The notes: generated by a model from the sequence alone, not told the origin. DNA of 35,356 bases from Pseudomonas endophytica (GCF_001411475.1 NZ_LLWH01000174.1:1-35356), one strand, 5' to 3'. Numbered from the stretch's first letter, positions 18,365 to 26,638 are shown. Numbers and translations: made by a program.

Positions 18365-19135
18365 TTATTGCGCCAGCCAACCGCCATCGACGTTCCAAGC
18401 GGCGCCACGAACTTGACTGCCCGCTTCGCTGCATAAGAACAGAACTAACTCGCCCAGTTGTGGCGGAGTCACGAACTCCAGTGACGGTTGTTTCTCGGCT
18501 AACAAGTCGTGTTGTGCTTGATAAGGGTCAATGCCTTGGTTGATGCGTTGATCTATCTGCTTTTGTACCAGCGGTGTCAGCACCCAGCCGGGGCAGATGG
18601 CATTGCAGGTGATGTTGCTGGCGGCCGTTTCGAGGCCGACAACTTTGGTCAGGCCAATCACCCCGTGTTTGGCCGCCACATAGGCAGCTTTGCCGACTGA
18701 TCCTACAAGGCCGTGAACCGAGGCTATATTGACCACACGACCCCAGCCACGCTTGCGCATGCCGGGCAGGGTGAGGCGGGTGCTGTGAAAGACCGAGGAT
18801 AGATTAATCGCGATGATGGAGTCCCAGCGCTCCACCGGAAACTCTTCGACACTGGACACGTGCTGGATCCCGGCGTTATTGACCAAGATGTCGATGCCGC
18901 CAAACTCGCGTTCGGCGTAGTTGATCATGTCAGCGATCTGCGCCGGGTCGCTAACATCGGCAGGGTGGTGACCCACCTTGCCGCCGAACTGTTGTAGGTC
19001 TGTAATGACTTTGCTGGCATCACCAAAACCGTTGAGTATCAGGTCGGCGCCAGCCTTGGCCAAGCTTTGGGCTATACCCAGACCAATACCGCTGGTGGAA
19101 CCGGTAACCAAAGCAGTTTTACCTTTAAGGCTCAT
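18365..19135 (-). CDS. bdhA: D-3-hydroxybutyrate dehydrogenase
   Basis: The 256-residue NAD-dependent SDR interconverts (R)-3-hydroxybutyrate and acetoacetate. TGSTSGIG is at 11-18 and NNAG at 86-89, with catalytic Ser139, Tyr152 and Lys156. The residues that bind the carboxylate of the substrate in the P. fragi enzyme are all present with a shift of three: Gln91, His141, Lys149, Gln193. The C-terminus ends GAAWNVDGGWLAQ, as usual for BDH. The start with TTAGGA upstream is used. It stands alone beside acyl-CoA operons and feeds ketone bodies or PHB monomers into acetoacetate. Confidence 0.93.
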   Translation of the reverse strand: MSLKGKTALVTGSTSGIGLGIAQSLAKAGADLILNGFGDASKVITDLQQFGGKVGHHPADVSDPAQIADMINYAEREFGGIDILVNNAGIQHVSSVEEFPVERWDSIIAINLSSVFHSTRLTLPGMRKRGWGRVVNIASVHGLVGSVGKAAYVAAKHGVIGLTKVVGLETAASNITCNAICPGWVLTPLVQKQIDQRINQGIDPYQAQHDLLAEKQPSLEFVTPPQLGELVLFLCSEAGSQVRGAAWNVDGGWLAQ

Positions 19136-19208
19136 GATCAATTCCTAAGGTGGGACACGGTGAGTTCGTCGATTAGAAAACGTAGCACGAGGTTTGCAAT
19201 TGCGGATA

Positions 19209-19239
19209 CGAAACGGCCCACCAAAGGTGGGCCGTTTCG
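19209..19239. terminator. Intrinsic terminator downstream of ppiC
   Basis: A perfect 14-bp stem (19209-19222 with 19226-19239, loop AAA) is built from CGAAACGGCCCACC and its complement. It ends each strand in TTTC-type runs. On the minus strand it follows the ppiC stop by 17 bases and precedes bdhA, so the two genes are separate transcripts. Confidence 0.85.
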
Positions 19240-19255
19240 CACTTAACCGGAGGAA

Positions 19256-19537
19256 TTAGTCCTGGCGGCTGGTGACTTCCAGCAGGTGATAACCAAACTG
19301 GGTTTTAACCGGGCCTTGCACCACGTTGATTGGTGCACTGAAGACGACGGTGTCGAATTCTTTAACCATTTGGCCTGGACCGAAAGAACCCAGGTCACCG
19401 CCTTGACGGCTAGAAGGGCAAGTGGAATTTGCCTTGGCGACCTCGGCGAAATCAGCGCCGCCTTCGATTTGCGCTTTGAGTTCGTTGCACTTGGCTTCGC
19501 TGGAAACCAGGATGTGGCGGGCAGTGGCTTTAGCCAT
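19256..19537 (-). CDS. ppiC: Peptidyl-prolyl cis-trans isomerase, parvulin (PpiC)
   Basis: This 93-residue single-domain parvulin accelerates prolyl isomerisation in the cytoplasm; no signal peptide is present. The family pattern is complete: ARHILVSSEAKCNELKAQI, then FAEVAKANSTCPSS, QGGDLGSFGPGQMVKEFD and TQFGYHLLEVTSR. Both active-site histidines (RHILV and YHLLEV) are present. AAGGAG lies 7 bases before the ATG. It is monocistronic, with its own terminator. Length equals E. coli PpiC. Confidence 0.95.
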   Translation of the reverse strand: MAKATARHILVSSEAKCNELKAQIEGGADFAEVAKANSTCPSSRQGGDLGSFGPGQMVKEFDTVVFSAPINVVQGPVKTQFGYHLLEVTSRQD

Positions 19538-19629
19538 GGGTGTACTCCTTGCAAGAAAGTGTTGAGCCTACCGGATTAAGTGGCTTTTTTCTCAGCAAAG
19601 TTCCCTGAGTATGTGACGGAGTCGTTGTG

Positions 19630-20511
19630 TCACAGCCCTTGCTCCTTGAGGCGTCGTGCATGCTCGACATACAGCGCCACAGGGTTGGCCTCACTACGAG
19701 TCATGCCGCCCATTTGGTTGACGGTGTCCAAGTGATCCATAGCGTAATCCGATTTGATCACTGTGCCTAAGTGTGAGCTGAATCGGCCAACCATACCGTC
19801 ATTGGCTTTAGTCTCCCGGGTGAAGAAGCTGGAAAACGCTCTGCAGGCGCTGTGCATAGGGTCGAATATGTTCATTGATTCCGAGAGCAAGGAGCCTTTG
19901 ATAATTCCGCTCCATGAGTAATAAAACACGTCATTGACCTGGGCTGCGCCCATGCCGCCCCACGTTTGCGGCAGACCTTGGGGGTATTTTTGGTTAAAGG
20001 CGCTCACACCTTGAGAGGTTAGTGCATTGAGTGCTTCAAGCGCATGTTGGGGCAATTGTGGCTTACCACTGAGCACTGACATGAAGGTGCCGAAAGCGTT
20101 GGTCATTGCTGCGGCCACCACTTCAGGCAAGGCGCCCGGAGTAAAGGCTAGGCGCAGTCTGTCGGCCAGCTCTGAACCATGATTGGGGCCGCTAACCGAG
20201 GTGACAGAAGCAACGGATTCAGGATCAACAGCTGCTGCATAACGCGAGGTGAGTGCGCCTTGGCTGTGTCCAATCAAATTAATTCGTTTTGATCCAGTTT
20301 GTCGGCGCAGATCATGTATTTGCTTAAGTAGTTGCTCGCCACGCGCTTCATTGCTGTTGGCGGCAGAGACTGAGGCGACAAATACATTAGCCCCTGCATC
20401 GTGCAGTGCTTCATGTATTCCATTGAAGTAGCTTAGGGAGCCAATTCGGTCGAAGCCAAAGAGTCCATGGACCAATAAAATGGGATGTTGAGTGTTTGCT
20501 ATACCCGTCAT
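19630..20511 (-). CDS. lip: Triacylglycerol lipase, P. fragi type
   Basis: The 293-residue alpha/beta hydrolase splits triglycerides. The oxyanion motif HGLFGFDRIGS is at 15-25, and the nucleophile elbow GHSQG carries Ser83. Asp238 (ANDGMVG) and His260 (DHLDTVN) complete the triad, the same numbering I recall for P. fragi lipase. There is no signal peptide at MTGIANTQHPILLVHG, and no foldase (lif) gene lies next to it, unlike most subfamily I.1 lipases. The ribosome site is weak (GAGAA). It stands alone between ppiC and the DAHP synthase gene. Export route, if any, is unclear. Confidence 0.93.
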   Translation of the reverse strand: MTGIANTQHPILLVHGLFGFDRIGSLSYFNGIHEALHDAGANVFVASVSAANSNEARGEQLLKQIHDLRRQTGSKRINLIGHSQGALTSRYAAAVDPESVASVTSVSGPNHGSELADRLRLAFTPGALPEVVAAAMTNAFGTFMSVLSGKPQLPQHALEALNALTSQGVSAFNQKYPQGLPQTWGGMGAAQVNDVFYYSWSGIIKGSLLSESMNIFDPMHSACRAFSSFFTRETKANDGMVGRFSSHLGTVIKSDYAMDHLDTVNQMGGMTRSEANPVALYVEHARRLKEQGL

Positions 20512-20785
20512 GATGGTTCTCGATAAGGTGTTTTGAGGTCATATAAACACCTTAGTCGACGACTTGACGTTGGCAGAACGGGTTGCAGGGCGTTGCCGTC
20601 GCAAGGGTAGGGCTGGAGCTCTCGGCTCAGAGCAGTAGGTTGATAATTCTTAGTTCTAGAGGGAGGGTTCGTATAAAAACATGGAAGCTTTCAGACAGCT
20701 TTAGTCGTCTTACCTGTCAGGCGCGATCGACCTTGCGCAACCGTGAGCAAGGCCCATCGGTGCGCAATGATCAAATGATGTGTTG

Positions 20786-21877
20786 TTAACTGGCGGCGAC
20801 TCGCGAGTGTCGTTGCTCTTGCAATTTGTATGCAGCATCGCTCAGTAATTGTTCGGTAGCCTCCCATCCTAGGCAGCCGTCGGTGATAGAAACGCCGTAG
20901 CGCAGGTCGCGGCTTAAGGGCTGGCATCCCTCAAATAGATGACTTTCCAGCATCATCCCAATCAATGACCGATCGCCTTCTAAACGTTGCGCCAGCACCT
21001 CATTGAAGACATCGGGTTGGCGCGAAGGGTCTTTACCACTGTTGGCGTGACTGCAGTCCACCATCAAGCGCGCCGGGATGGCGTTTTTTTCGAGCCCGGC
21101 GCGGGCGCTTGCCACGCTGCTGCGATCGTAGTTTGGACCGCTGTGCCCGCCGCGCAGAACCAGATGTGTGTCCGGGTTGCCTGGGGTCATGATAATTGCA
21201 GGATGCCCTTGGCTATCCACCCCGAAGTGACGGTGCCCATGTGCAGCTGAGCGCATGGCATCGCATGCTATTGCAACGCTGGCGTCAGTGCCGTTTTTGA
21301 AGCCGACAGGTAGGTTGAGACCGCTGGCCATTTCGCGGTGTATCTGTGATTCAGTGGTGCGGGCGCCAATCGCAACCCAGCCCAATAAGTCATCGAAGTA
21401 ACCGGCGGCCATGGGTTGCAGCAGTTCAGTGGCAATCGGCAGACCCATGCGCAGCATCTCGATCATCAGCTCGCGTGATAACGTGAGGCCGTGCGCCATG
21501 TCGTCGCTGGCGTCCAAATGAGGATCGTAAGCCAAACCTTTCCAGCCGACGGTGGTACGGGGTTTTTCGACGTATGCACGCATTACCAGCAACATGTCAT
21601 CGCTCAAGTCGTGAGACAGGGCGGCCAAACGACTGGCGTATTCAAGCGCGCTAATTGGATCGTGAATAGAGCAGGGGCCGACAACAATCAGCAGGCGGGA
21701 GTCTTCGCCGTTGAGGATGGCGCGTATGGCTTCGCGCTGTTGCCGTACTTGGCGGCTTAGCTGTGCGCTGAGCGGTAAGTGTTGCTTAAGCTCAAAAGAG
21801 CTGGGCAGGCGCTGGGTCAAGACGGTTTGAGTATCGGTGTGAGCAGTGTTTGGTAAAGCACAAATGGATGCGTTCAT
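20786..21877 (-). CDS. 3-deoxy-7-phosphoheptulonate synthase, class I (AroFGH type)
   Basis: This 363-residue DAHP synthase condenses phosphoenolpyruvate with erythrose 4-phosphate, the first step of the shikimate pathway. Visible blocks are VGPCSIHDP, KPRTTVGWKG, GARTTESQIHRE, RGGHSGPNYD and the metal-site motif MVDCSHANSGK. The N-terminal helix (LPLSAQLSRQVRQQREAIRAIL) fits the regulatory extension of the AroFGH group. The feedback effector (Phe, Tyr or Trp) cannot be assigned from sequence. I use the ATG with AGGA 10 bases upstream; the frame stays open far upstream, but that part is leader. Expression is probably attenuated by the leader at 22126-22336. Confidence 0.93.
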   Translation of the reverse strand: MNASICALPNTAHTDTQTVLTQRLPSSFELKQHLPLSAQLSRQVRQQREAIRAILNGEDSRLLIVVGPCSIHDPISALEYASRLAALSHDLSDDMLLVMRAYVEKPRTTVGWKGLAYDPHLDASDDMAHGLTLSRELMIEMLRMGLPIATELLQPMAAGYFDDLLGWVAIGARTTESQIHREMASGLNLPVGFKNGTDASVAIACDAMRSAAHGHRHFGVDSQGHPAIIMTPGNPDTHLVLRGGHSGPNYDRSSVASARAGLEKNAIPARLMVDCSHANSGKDPSRQPDVFNEVLAQRLEGDRSLIGMMLESHLFEGCQPLSRDLRYGVSITDGCLGWEATEQLLSDAAYKLQEQRHSRVAAS

Positions 21878-21924
21878 GGTGTTTGCTTCCTGGGCGGGCG
21901 GCGGGTTCTCCCGCGTGCTCAACC

Positions 21925-22077
21925 CTATTGGGGTGTTCGACAATTGGCCAGACTGGCTGTGAGTGCATGCTTGCCACCGATAGATGTCCGTTCGGAGGCG
22001 GCAGGCTGTCCCGAACGGCGGGTAATAAATCGCCAGGTAGCGCAAAGGTCGAAGCGGTAATAAGTGGTGTAGTTCAT
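21925..22077 (-). CDS. Aromatic-rich 50-residue upstream ORF in the DAHP synthase leader
   Basis: The minus-strand ORF starts MNYTTYYRFDLCATWRF and has a strong GAGGA 8 bases before its ATG, better than that of the enzyme. Six of its first 17 residues are aromatic (three Tyr, two Phe, one Trp). It ends at TAG 47 bases before the DAHP synthase ATG and lies in another frame. It sits after the leader terminator, so it would be translated only on read-through mRNA. It could be a second control peptide acting on translation, or a small protein. I do not know a family for it. Confidence 0.55.
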   Translation of the reverse strand: MNYTTYYRFDLCATWRFITRRSGQPAASERTSIGGKHALTASLANCRTPQ

Positions 22078-22125
22078 GTGTGCATTCCTCAATTAAATAA
22101 TTTTTCAGGGCGCTGAAAAAACAAA

Positions 22126-22153
22126 ACCCCCGGTCGGGAGGCCGACCGGGGGT
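22126..22153 (-). terminator. Intrinsic terminator in the DAHP synthase leader (attenuator)
   Basis: A perfect 12-bp GC-rich stem (22126-22137 with 22142-22153, 4-base loop) is followed on the minus strand by TTTTGTTTTTT. It lies 48 bases after the stop codon of the 44-residue leader peptide and 48 bases before the second small ORF. Position and form are those of an attenuator that must be read through to express the enzyme. A second hairpin just upstream on the minus strand, GGCGGCC...GGGTCGCC at 22168-22191, could take part in the alternative folds. Confidence 0.85.
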
Positions 22154-22201
22154 GAGTATTCTCTGGTAGGCGACCCGTTTAAAGTGGCCGCCGGATGGGT
22201 A

Positions 22202-22336
22202 TCAGGCGCGCCAGTGGCTAAACCAATACCCAAAATAAAATTGTGCAGTCGAGTGTGCATTGTTCGTGCGCACAGCAGCAGCTAGGCGCTGGGTAGCGAC
22301 CTGCGTGCAAATTGCTGTATCCACGTGATGCGACAT
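22202..22336 (-). CDS. Leader peptide of aromatic amino-acid attenuator
   Basis: The 44-residue ORF starts MSHHVDTAICTQV; GGAG lies 7 bases before the ATG. Near the end are ten residues FYFGYWFSHW (codons at 22211-22240), then RA and TGA. Eight of these ten are Phe, Tyr, Trp or His, a composition expected from control codons. The codons GGG TAT (22226-22231) can pair with ATACCC just after the stop (22198-22203), so ribosome position would decide folding. The terminator at 22126-22153 follows. By analogy with pheA and trp leaders, scarcity of charged aromatic tRNAs would stall the ribosome and allow read-through into DAHP synthase. Confidence 0.8.
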   Translation of the reverse strand: MSHHVDTAICTQVATQRLAAAVRTNNAHSTAQFYFGYWFSHWRA

Positions 22337-22575
22337 GTGTCTTCTCCACTCAATGGTCAGGAGCTTACTCGAGACCCAGCGCTGGATTCAATTAAAACTT
22401 GCGGCCTATCTGGTGACCAGGTCGTGCTGCTGATATACGTGATGATTGAGCGGGTGCGACAACTTTATACACATTTGTTTATCGGTTGGTTTGGCAGCCA
22501 AGCAGCAGAGGTCTAATCTGTTCATATGTTTCATCGGGCAACCTGCTCGATTAAGCGCATACTCAAGTCAGTTCG
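22337..22575. other. Upstream region of the aro leader, no gene seen
   Basis: This 239-base stretch should contain the promoter of the DAHP synthase leader (minus strand). Possible but weak elements include TTGAAT near 22390. A palindrome CCAGCGCTGG lies at 22376-22385. I could not settle a promoter. A 63-codon plus-strand frame crossing it has no ribosome site or recognisable content. Confidence 0.4.
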
Positions 22576-22806
22576 TCACTTTTTAGCTTCAGTTGCGTCG
22601 CCAGGAGGAGAAAGAATTATGCCGTCTTTCATTCCCAGCAGTACCGCTACCTTGTGCGCCTCTCCGCGCTTTCCTTTTTTGCGTCCAGAAAGCACTTGAT
22701 AAGTGGTTGCCGGATCAACGCCATGTTCTCGAGCGAACTCTTGAACGGATTTTCCCTGGTGCTCGAGCCAGGCTTTTGCTTGAGCGGCAGTACGGATTTC
22801 GTCCAT
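22576..22806 (-). CDS. Phage-type small DNA-binding regulator (Cro/Cox-like)
   Basis: The 76-residue protein has a helix-turn-helix at about 19-45 (SVQEFAREHGVDPATTYQVLSGRKKGKRG), followed by EAHKVAVLLGMKDG. This form occurs in Cro/Cox-like regulators of temperate phages and pyocin islands. It is divergently transcribed from an XRE repressor-like gene with 73 bases between start codons and an inverted repeat in the gap. No clear ribosome site is visible before the ATG, so it may be leaderless or weakly translated. No phage structural genes are in the window. Confidence 0.75.
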   Translation of the reverse strand: MDEIRTAAQAKAWLEHQGKSVQEFAREHGVDPATTYQVLSGRKKGKRGEAHKVAVLLGMKDGIILSPPGDATEAKK

Positions 22807-22831
22807 GGTTTAAAACCGTTTAATGTTGTTC

Positions 22832-22863
22832 AATAGTGTTCGTTTTTTATAGAATACACTATT
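22832..22863. promoter_or_regulatory. Operator-like inverted repeat between divergent regulators
   Basis: AATAGTGT (22832-22839) and ACACTATT (22856-22863) form perfect 8-base arms in the AT-rich gap between the Cro/Cox-like gene and the XRE regulator. The right arm lies 16 bases before the XRE ATG. Such placement fits an operator that lets one or both proteins control both genes. Binding is inferred. Confidence 0.5.
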
Positions 22864-22879
22864 CTTGTGAGTGTTTAAT

Positions 22880-23263
22880 ATGGATTCGCATATTCAAACG
22901 GGTGTAATTGGCTCGCGTTTACGCAAGGAAAGAGAGCGCTTGGGGCTCTCGCAAAAAATATTCGGCGAAATTGGTGGGGTCGAAGCGAATGCCCAAGGCA
23001 AATATGAGAACGGTGACCGTGCGCCCAAAGCGAACTACTTATCACGAGTGGCTGAGCGCGGAGTAGATGTGCTGTATGTTTTGACTGGCACGCGCACCCC
23101 GACATTAGTCGATAACCTGACTCAGCTAGAGGAGAAGGTTTTGGTTAATTATCGCGTGCTGCATAAAGACGATCAGGAGGCTATTGATCAATTAACGACT
23201 AGCTTGGCGCAGATGTCGGTTGCGCTTCCGATGCGTAAACGGCAAGAGCCCAATGACACATGA
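22880..23263 (+). CDS. XRE-family transcriptional regulator
   Basis: The 127-residue protein has one HTH_XRE domain at about 9-65: IGSRLRKERERLGLSQKIFGEIGGVEANAQGKYENGDRAPKANYLSRVAERGVDVLYVLTG. The second half (TQLEEKVLVNYRVLHKDDQEAIDQLTTSLAQM) is a helical dimerisation-like tail, with no LexA-type peptidase. I use the ATG at 22880; a GTG three codons earlier is possible. It resembles short phage repressors and stands divergent from a Cro/Cox-like gene, suggesting a genetic switch left by, or taken from, a prophage. Confidence 0.83.
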   Translation: MDSHIQTGVIGSRLRKERERLGLSQKIFGEIGGVEANAQGKYENGDRAPKANYLSRVAERGVDVLYVLTGTRTPTLVDNLTQLEEKVLVNYRVLHKDDQEAIDQLTTSLAQMSVALPMRKRQEPNDT

Positions 23264-23395
23264 GTCAATGAGAAGGCTCGATTAGCGCTCAATGCACAGG
23301 CTTATCGAGTCACGAACGCATGATAGGTAGGTCGACTGAATTATTTTTGCTAAGGTAGGCGGCACCAACTAAGACGCAATATGCGAGGTGTCGAC

Positions 23396-24034
23396 TTGAT
23401 TCGGGTTCTGGTGGTCGATGATCACGATCTTGTGCGTACGGGCATTTCACGAATGCTGTCTGATATTGATGGCCTACAGGTCGTGGGTCAGGCCGAGTCT
23501 GGCGAGGAGGCACTCGTCAAAGCGCGCGAGTTGAAACCGGATGTGGTCCTGATGGACGTCAAAATGCCTGGAATTGGTGGTCTAGAAGCGACGCGTAAAA
23601 TAATGCGTAGCCACCCGGATATCAAAGTTGTGGCTGTCACGGTGTGTGAAGAGGATCCTTTCCCCACACGTTTACTGCAAGCAGGCGCTGCGGGCTACAT
23701 GACCAAAGGAGCTGGCCTGGCCGAAATGGTACAGGCAATCCGGTTAGTGTTTGCTGGACAGCGTTATATCAGTCCGCAGGTCGCTCAGCAGTTGGCTCTC
23801 AAGTCTTTCCAGCCTGCCAGCAACTCTCCTTTTGATGCCTTGTCTGAGCGTGAGATCCAGATTGCGCTGATGATTGTCGGTTGCCAAAAGGTGCAGATCA
23901 TTTCCGATAAGCTTTGCCTGTCACCCAAGACGGTCAATACCTACCGCTATCGTATTTACGAAAAACTTTCAGTCACAAGTGATGTTGAATTGACCTTATT
24001 GGCCGTTCGGCATGGCATGGTTGATGCTGGATAA
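23396..24034 (+). CDS. gacA: Response regulator GacA (UvrY)
   Basis: The 212-residue protein is an almost textbook Pseudomonas GacA. The receiver has Asp8/Asp9, phospho-acceptor Asp54 ([10 protein letters not shown]) and Lys104. The LuxR-type HTH covers about 143-205 ([43 protein letters not shown]). It is phosphorylated by GacS and activates the Rsm small RNAs. The start is TTG at 23396, with GAGGTG 6 bases before it; an in-frame ATG five codons upstream has no ribosome site. uvrC begins 2 bases after its stop, the conserved gamma-proteobacterial order. Confidence 0.97.
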   Translation: MIRVLVVDDHDLVRTGISRMLSDIDGLQVVGQAESGEEALVKARELKPDVVLMDVKMPGIGGLEATRKIMRSHPDIKVVAVTVCEEDPFPTRLLQAGAAGYMTKGAGLAEMVQAIRLVFAGQRYISPQVAQQLALKSFQPASNSPFDALSEREIQIALMIVGCQKVQIISDKLCLSPKTVNTYRYRIYEKLSVTSDVELTLLAVRHGMVDAG

Positions 24035-24036
24035 AG

Positions 24037-25860
24037 ATGACTGACGTGTTTGATTCGAGTGCATTTCTGTCGACGTGTAGCGGCAGACCCGGCGTGTATC
24101 GCATGTTTGATAGTGATGCGCGTCTACTTTATGTAGGCAAAGCTAAGAACCTGAAAAAACGCTTGGCCAGCTATTTTCGTAAAACCGGTCTTGCACCTAA
24201 AACAGCGGCGCTGGTCGGGCGCATCGCGCAGATCGAAACTACGATAACTGCAAACGAAACCGAGGCGTTACTGCTTGAACAGACGCTTATTAAAGAGTGG
24301 CGGCCGCCGTATAACATTCTGCTGCGCGACGATAAATCCTATCCGTACGTATTTCTATCCGATGGTAAATACCCACGGCTGAGCATTCATCGCGGAGCGA
24401 AAAAGCAGAAAGGTAAGTATTTTGGTCCTTACCCCAGTGCGGGTGCGATTCGTGAAAGCCTGAGCCTTTTGCAGAAAACATTCTTGGTCCGTCAGTGCGA
24501 AGACAGCTACTTCAAAAATCGTACCCGGCCATGTTTGCAGTATCAGATAAAACGTTGCAAAGGGCCGTGCGTTGGCTTGGTTGAGCCTGATGTTTATGCC
24601 CAAGATGTCCGCCATTCAGTGATGTTTCTTGAGGGGCGTAGCAGTGCGCTGACTGAGGAACTGGGTAATGAGATGGAAGAAGCGGCCAGCACCCTCGATT
24701 TTGAGCGTGCAGCTGAACTGCGTGATCAGATTTCGTTGTTACGTCGAGTTCAAGACCAGCAAAGCATGGAAGGTGGCACCGGTGATGTCGATGTGGTGGC
24801 TGCTTTTGTAAACCCAGGGGGCGCGTGCGTACATTTAATTAATGTGCGCGGCGGTCGAGTGCTGGGTAGCAAGAACTTCTTTCCGCAGGTCGGTATTGAG
24901 GAAGAGGTGGCAGAAGTCATGGCCGCTTTCCTCGGGCAGTACTACATCAGCAGCCCTGAGCGTGATCTGCCGAGCGAGTTGATCGTCAACGTAGAGCACG
25001 AGAGTTTCGCTGCAATCAGCGATGCAATTGAAGCGTTACGCGGCCGAGAAATGGCTATTAGCTATCGCGTGCGTGGCACCCGTGCTCGCTGGCAGCAATT
25101 GGCGGTCACTAATGCTGAGCAAGCGTTGAGCGCGCGTCTGACAAACCGTTTACATGTTGCCGCGCGCTTTGAAGCATTGGCTCAAGTACTAAAACTCGAC
25201 GAGATTCCGCAGCGGCTGGAATGTTATGACATCAGTCACTCTAGCGGCGAAGCGACCGTAGCGTCTTGCGTGGTATTTGGCCCTGAAGGCCCGATCAAGT
25301 CTGATTACAGGCGTTTTAACATCGAAGGTGTCACCCCCGGTGATGACTATGCCGCCATGCATCAAGCCTTGATGCGACGCTTTAGCCGACTTAAAGAAGG
25401 GGAGGGCAAACTGCCTGATATTCTGTTGGTCGACGGCGGTAAGGGGCAGTTATCTATGGCCCGCGATATGCTTAATGAATTGGCAATACCGGACTTGATT
25501 TTGCTCGGGGTAGCCAAAGGTGCAACACGTAAAGCTGGTTTCGAAACCCTTTATCTGAATGATGCGGCTCATGAGTTCACCTTAAAAGGTGACTCCCCAG
25601 CTTTGCATTTGATCCAGCAGATTCGTGACGAGGCTCACCGATTTGCAATTACAGGACACCGTGCTCGACGTGGAAAAACCCGTAACACTTCAACCCTAGA
25701 AGGGATTGCGGGCGTAGGCCCGACTCGCCGCCGTGAGTTGTTGAAACATTTTGGTGGATTACAAGAGCTGTCTCGTGCAAGCATCGAAGAAATTGCTAAA
25801 GCCCCCGGCATCAGTAAAAAGCTCGCAGAGTTGATTTATGCAAACCTACACAGCGAGTAG
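24037..25860 (+). CDS. uvrC: Excinuclease ABC subunit C
   Basis: The 607-residue nucleotide-excision-repair endonuclease cuts on both sides of a lesion marked by UvrB. The GIY-YIG domain is at about 15-95 ([25 protein letters not shown]). The UVR domain is at about 204-240 ([22 protein letters not shown]). The RNase H-like nuclease is at about 380-540, with DISHSSGE and LVDGGKGQL. The tandem helix-hairpin-helix lies at the C-terminus ([21 protein letters not shown]). Full length for the family. Its ribosome site GGATAAAG lies in the end of gacA, so the two are coupled. Confidence 0.97.
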   Translation: MTDVFDSSAFLSTCSGRPGVYRMFDSDARLLYVGKAKNLKKRLASYFRKTGLAPKTAALVGRIAQIETTITANETEALLLEQTLIKEWRPPYNILLRDDKSYPYVFLSDGKYPRLSIHRGAKKQKGKYFGPYPSAGAIRESLSLLQKTFLVRQCEDSYFKNRTRPCLQYQIKRCKGPCVGLVEPDVYAQDVRHSVMFLEGRSSALTEELGNEMEEAASTLDFERAAELRDQISLLRRVQDQQSMEGGTGDVDVVAAFVNPGGACVHLINVRGGRVLGSKNFFPQVGIEEEVAEVMAAFLGQYYISSPERDLPSELIVNVEHESFAAISDAIEALRGREMAISYRVRGTRARWQQLAVTNAEQALSARLTNRLHVAARFEALAQVLKLDEIPQRLECYDISHSSGEATVASCVVFGPEGPIKSDYRRFNIEGVTPGDDYAAMHQALMRRFSRLKEGEGKLPDILLVDGGKGQLSMARDMLNELAIPDLILLGVAKGATRKAGFETLYLNDAAHEFTLKGDSPALHLIQQIRDEAHRFAITGHRARRGKTRNTSTLEGIAGVGPTRRRELLKHFGGLQELSRASIEEIAKAPGISKKLAELIYANLHSE

Positions 25861-25892
25861 AATGCCCCCTTACCTCGTAGCCAGTTGTGCCG

Positions 25893-26450
25893 ATGAATAT
25901 CCCTAATTTGATCACCGTTCTACGCGTTCTACTGATTCCGTTCTTTATTTTGTTGTACTACCTTCCCTATAGCTGGAGCTATGTGGCAGCAAGCTCGGTG
26001 TTTGCTTTTGCAGCGGCTACGGATTGGCTGGACGGTTATCTGGCACGCCGACTGGAGCAAAGCACGCCGTTTGGTGCCTTTCTAGACCCTGTCGCCGATA
26101 AATTGATGGTGGCGGTTGCGCTGGTGTTGCTGGTGCAAGAGCATCACAACTTCTGGCTGACTTTGCCGGCTGCGGTGATTATTGGTCGCGAAATTGTCAT
26201 CTCCGCTTTGCGCGAGTGGATGGCAGAGCTTGGTGCACGAGCCCAGGTAGCCGTATCCAACATGGGTAAATGGAAAACTGCGGCGCAAATGTTGGCTTTA
26301 GTTATTTTGTTGGCAAATCCATCTGACTTTAGCCTATGGGTGTTGGTTGGATATGCATTACTGATGATCGCGGCGGGGTTGACACTATGGTCGATGGTTC
26401 ACTACTTACGAGCCGCATGGCCGCACTTAAAGACCACCTCAACCAAATAA
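25893..26450 (+). CDS. pgsA: CDP-diacylglycerol-glycerol-3-phosphate 3-phosphatidyltransferase
   Basis: The 185-residue inner-membrane enzyme makes phosphatidylglycerophosphate, the committed step to phosphatidylglycerol and cardiolipin. The CDP-alcohol phosphotransferase motif is complete at about 41-67: [27 protein letters not shown], that is D-x2-D-G-x2-A-R-x8-G-x3-D-x3-D. Four to five membrane helices follow. I start at the ATG before [11 protein letters not shown]; a GTG two codons upstream is less typical. It lies 32 bases after uvrC, before a tRNA-Gly gene. Confidence 0.96.
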   Translation: MNIPNLITVLRVLLIPFFILLYYLPYSWSYVAASSVFAFAAATDWLDGYLARRLEQSTPFGAFLDPVADKLMVAVALVLLVQEHHNFWLTLPAAVIIGREIVISALREWMAELGARAQVAVSNMGKWKTAAQMLALVILLANPSDFSLWVLVGYALLMIAAGLTLWSMVHYLRAAWPHLKTTSTK

Positions 26451-26473
26451 ATAAAACTTTTTGAATCAAGGGG

Positions 26474-26501
26474 TTGACGCATTCTTCGAAACCTATAGAA
26501 T
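26474..26501 (+). promoter_or_regulatory. Promoter of tRNA-Gly
   Basis: TTGACG (26474-26479) and TAGAAT (26496-26501) are separated by 16 bases and lie just upstream of the tRNA. They match sigma-70 boxes as often seen before Pseudomonas tRNA genes. The tRNA can thus be made independently of pgsA. Confidence 0.7.
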
Positions 26502-26516
26502 GCCCAACACCAAAAC

Positions 26517-26592
<76 letters not shown>

Positions 26593-26638
26593 AACATAGC
26601 GCTGCAGAGCTATTTTGAGTTCTGTAAGTGATTGAAAT

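Noticed and set aside
20512..20785. Possible gene between lipase and DAHP synthase
   Set aside because: Only short frames without ribosome sites; a loose TTGCGCAACCG/CGGTGCGCAA pairing near 20734-20768 could be a DAHP synthase 3' hairpin but lacks a U-tract.
21878..22045. In-frame N-terminal extension of DAHP synthase starting at TTG
   Set aside because: The open frame overlaps the second leader ORF, has no SD, and class I DAHP synthases begin near the internal ATG.
22105..22260. Alternative leader ORF MHTRLHNFILG on the minus strand
   Set aside because: No ribosome site, runs through the terminator hairpin, and is in another frame from the SD-preceded aromatic-rich leader.
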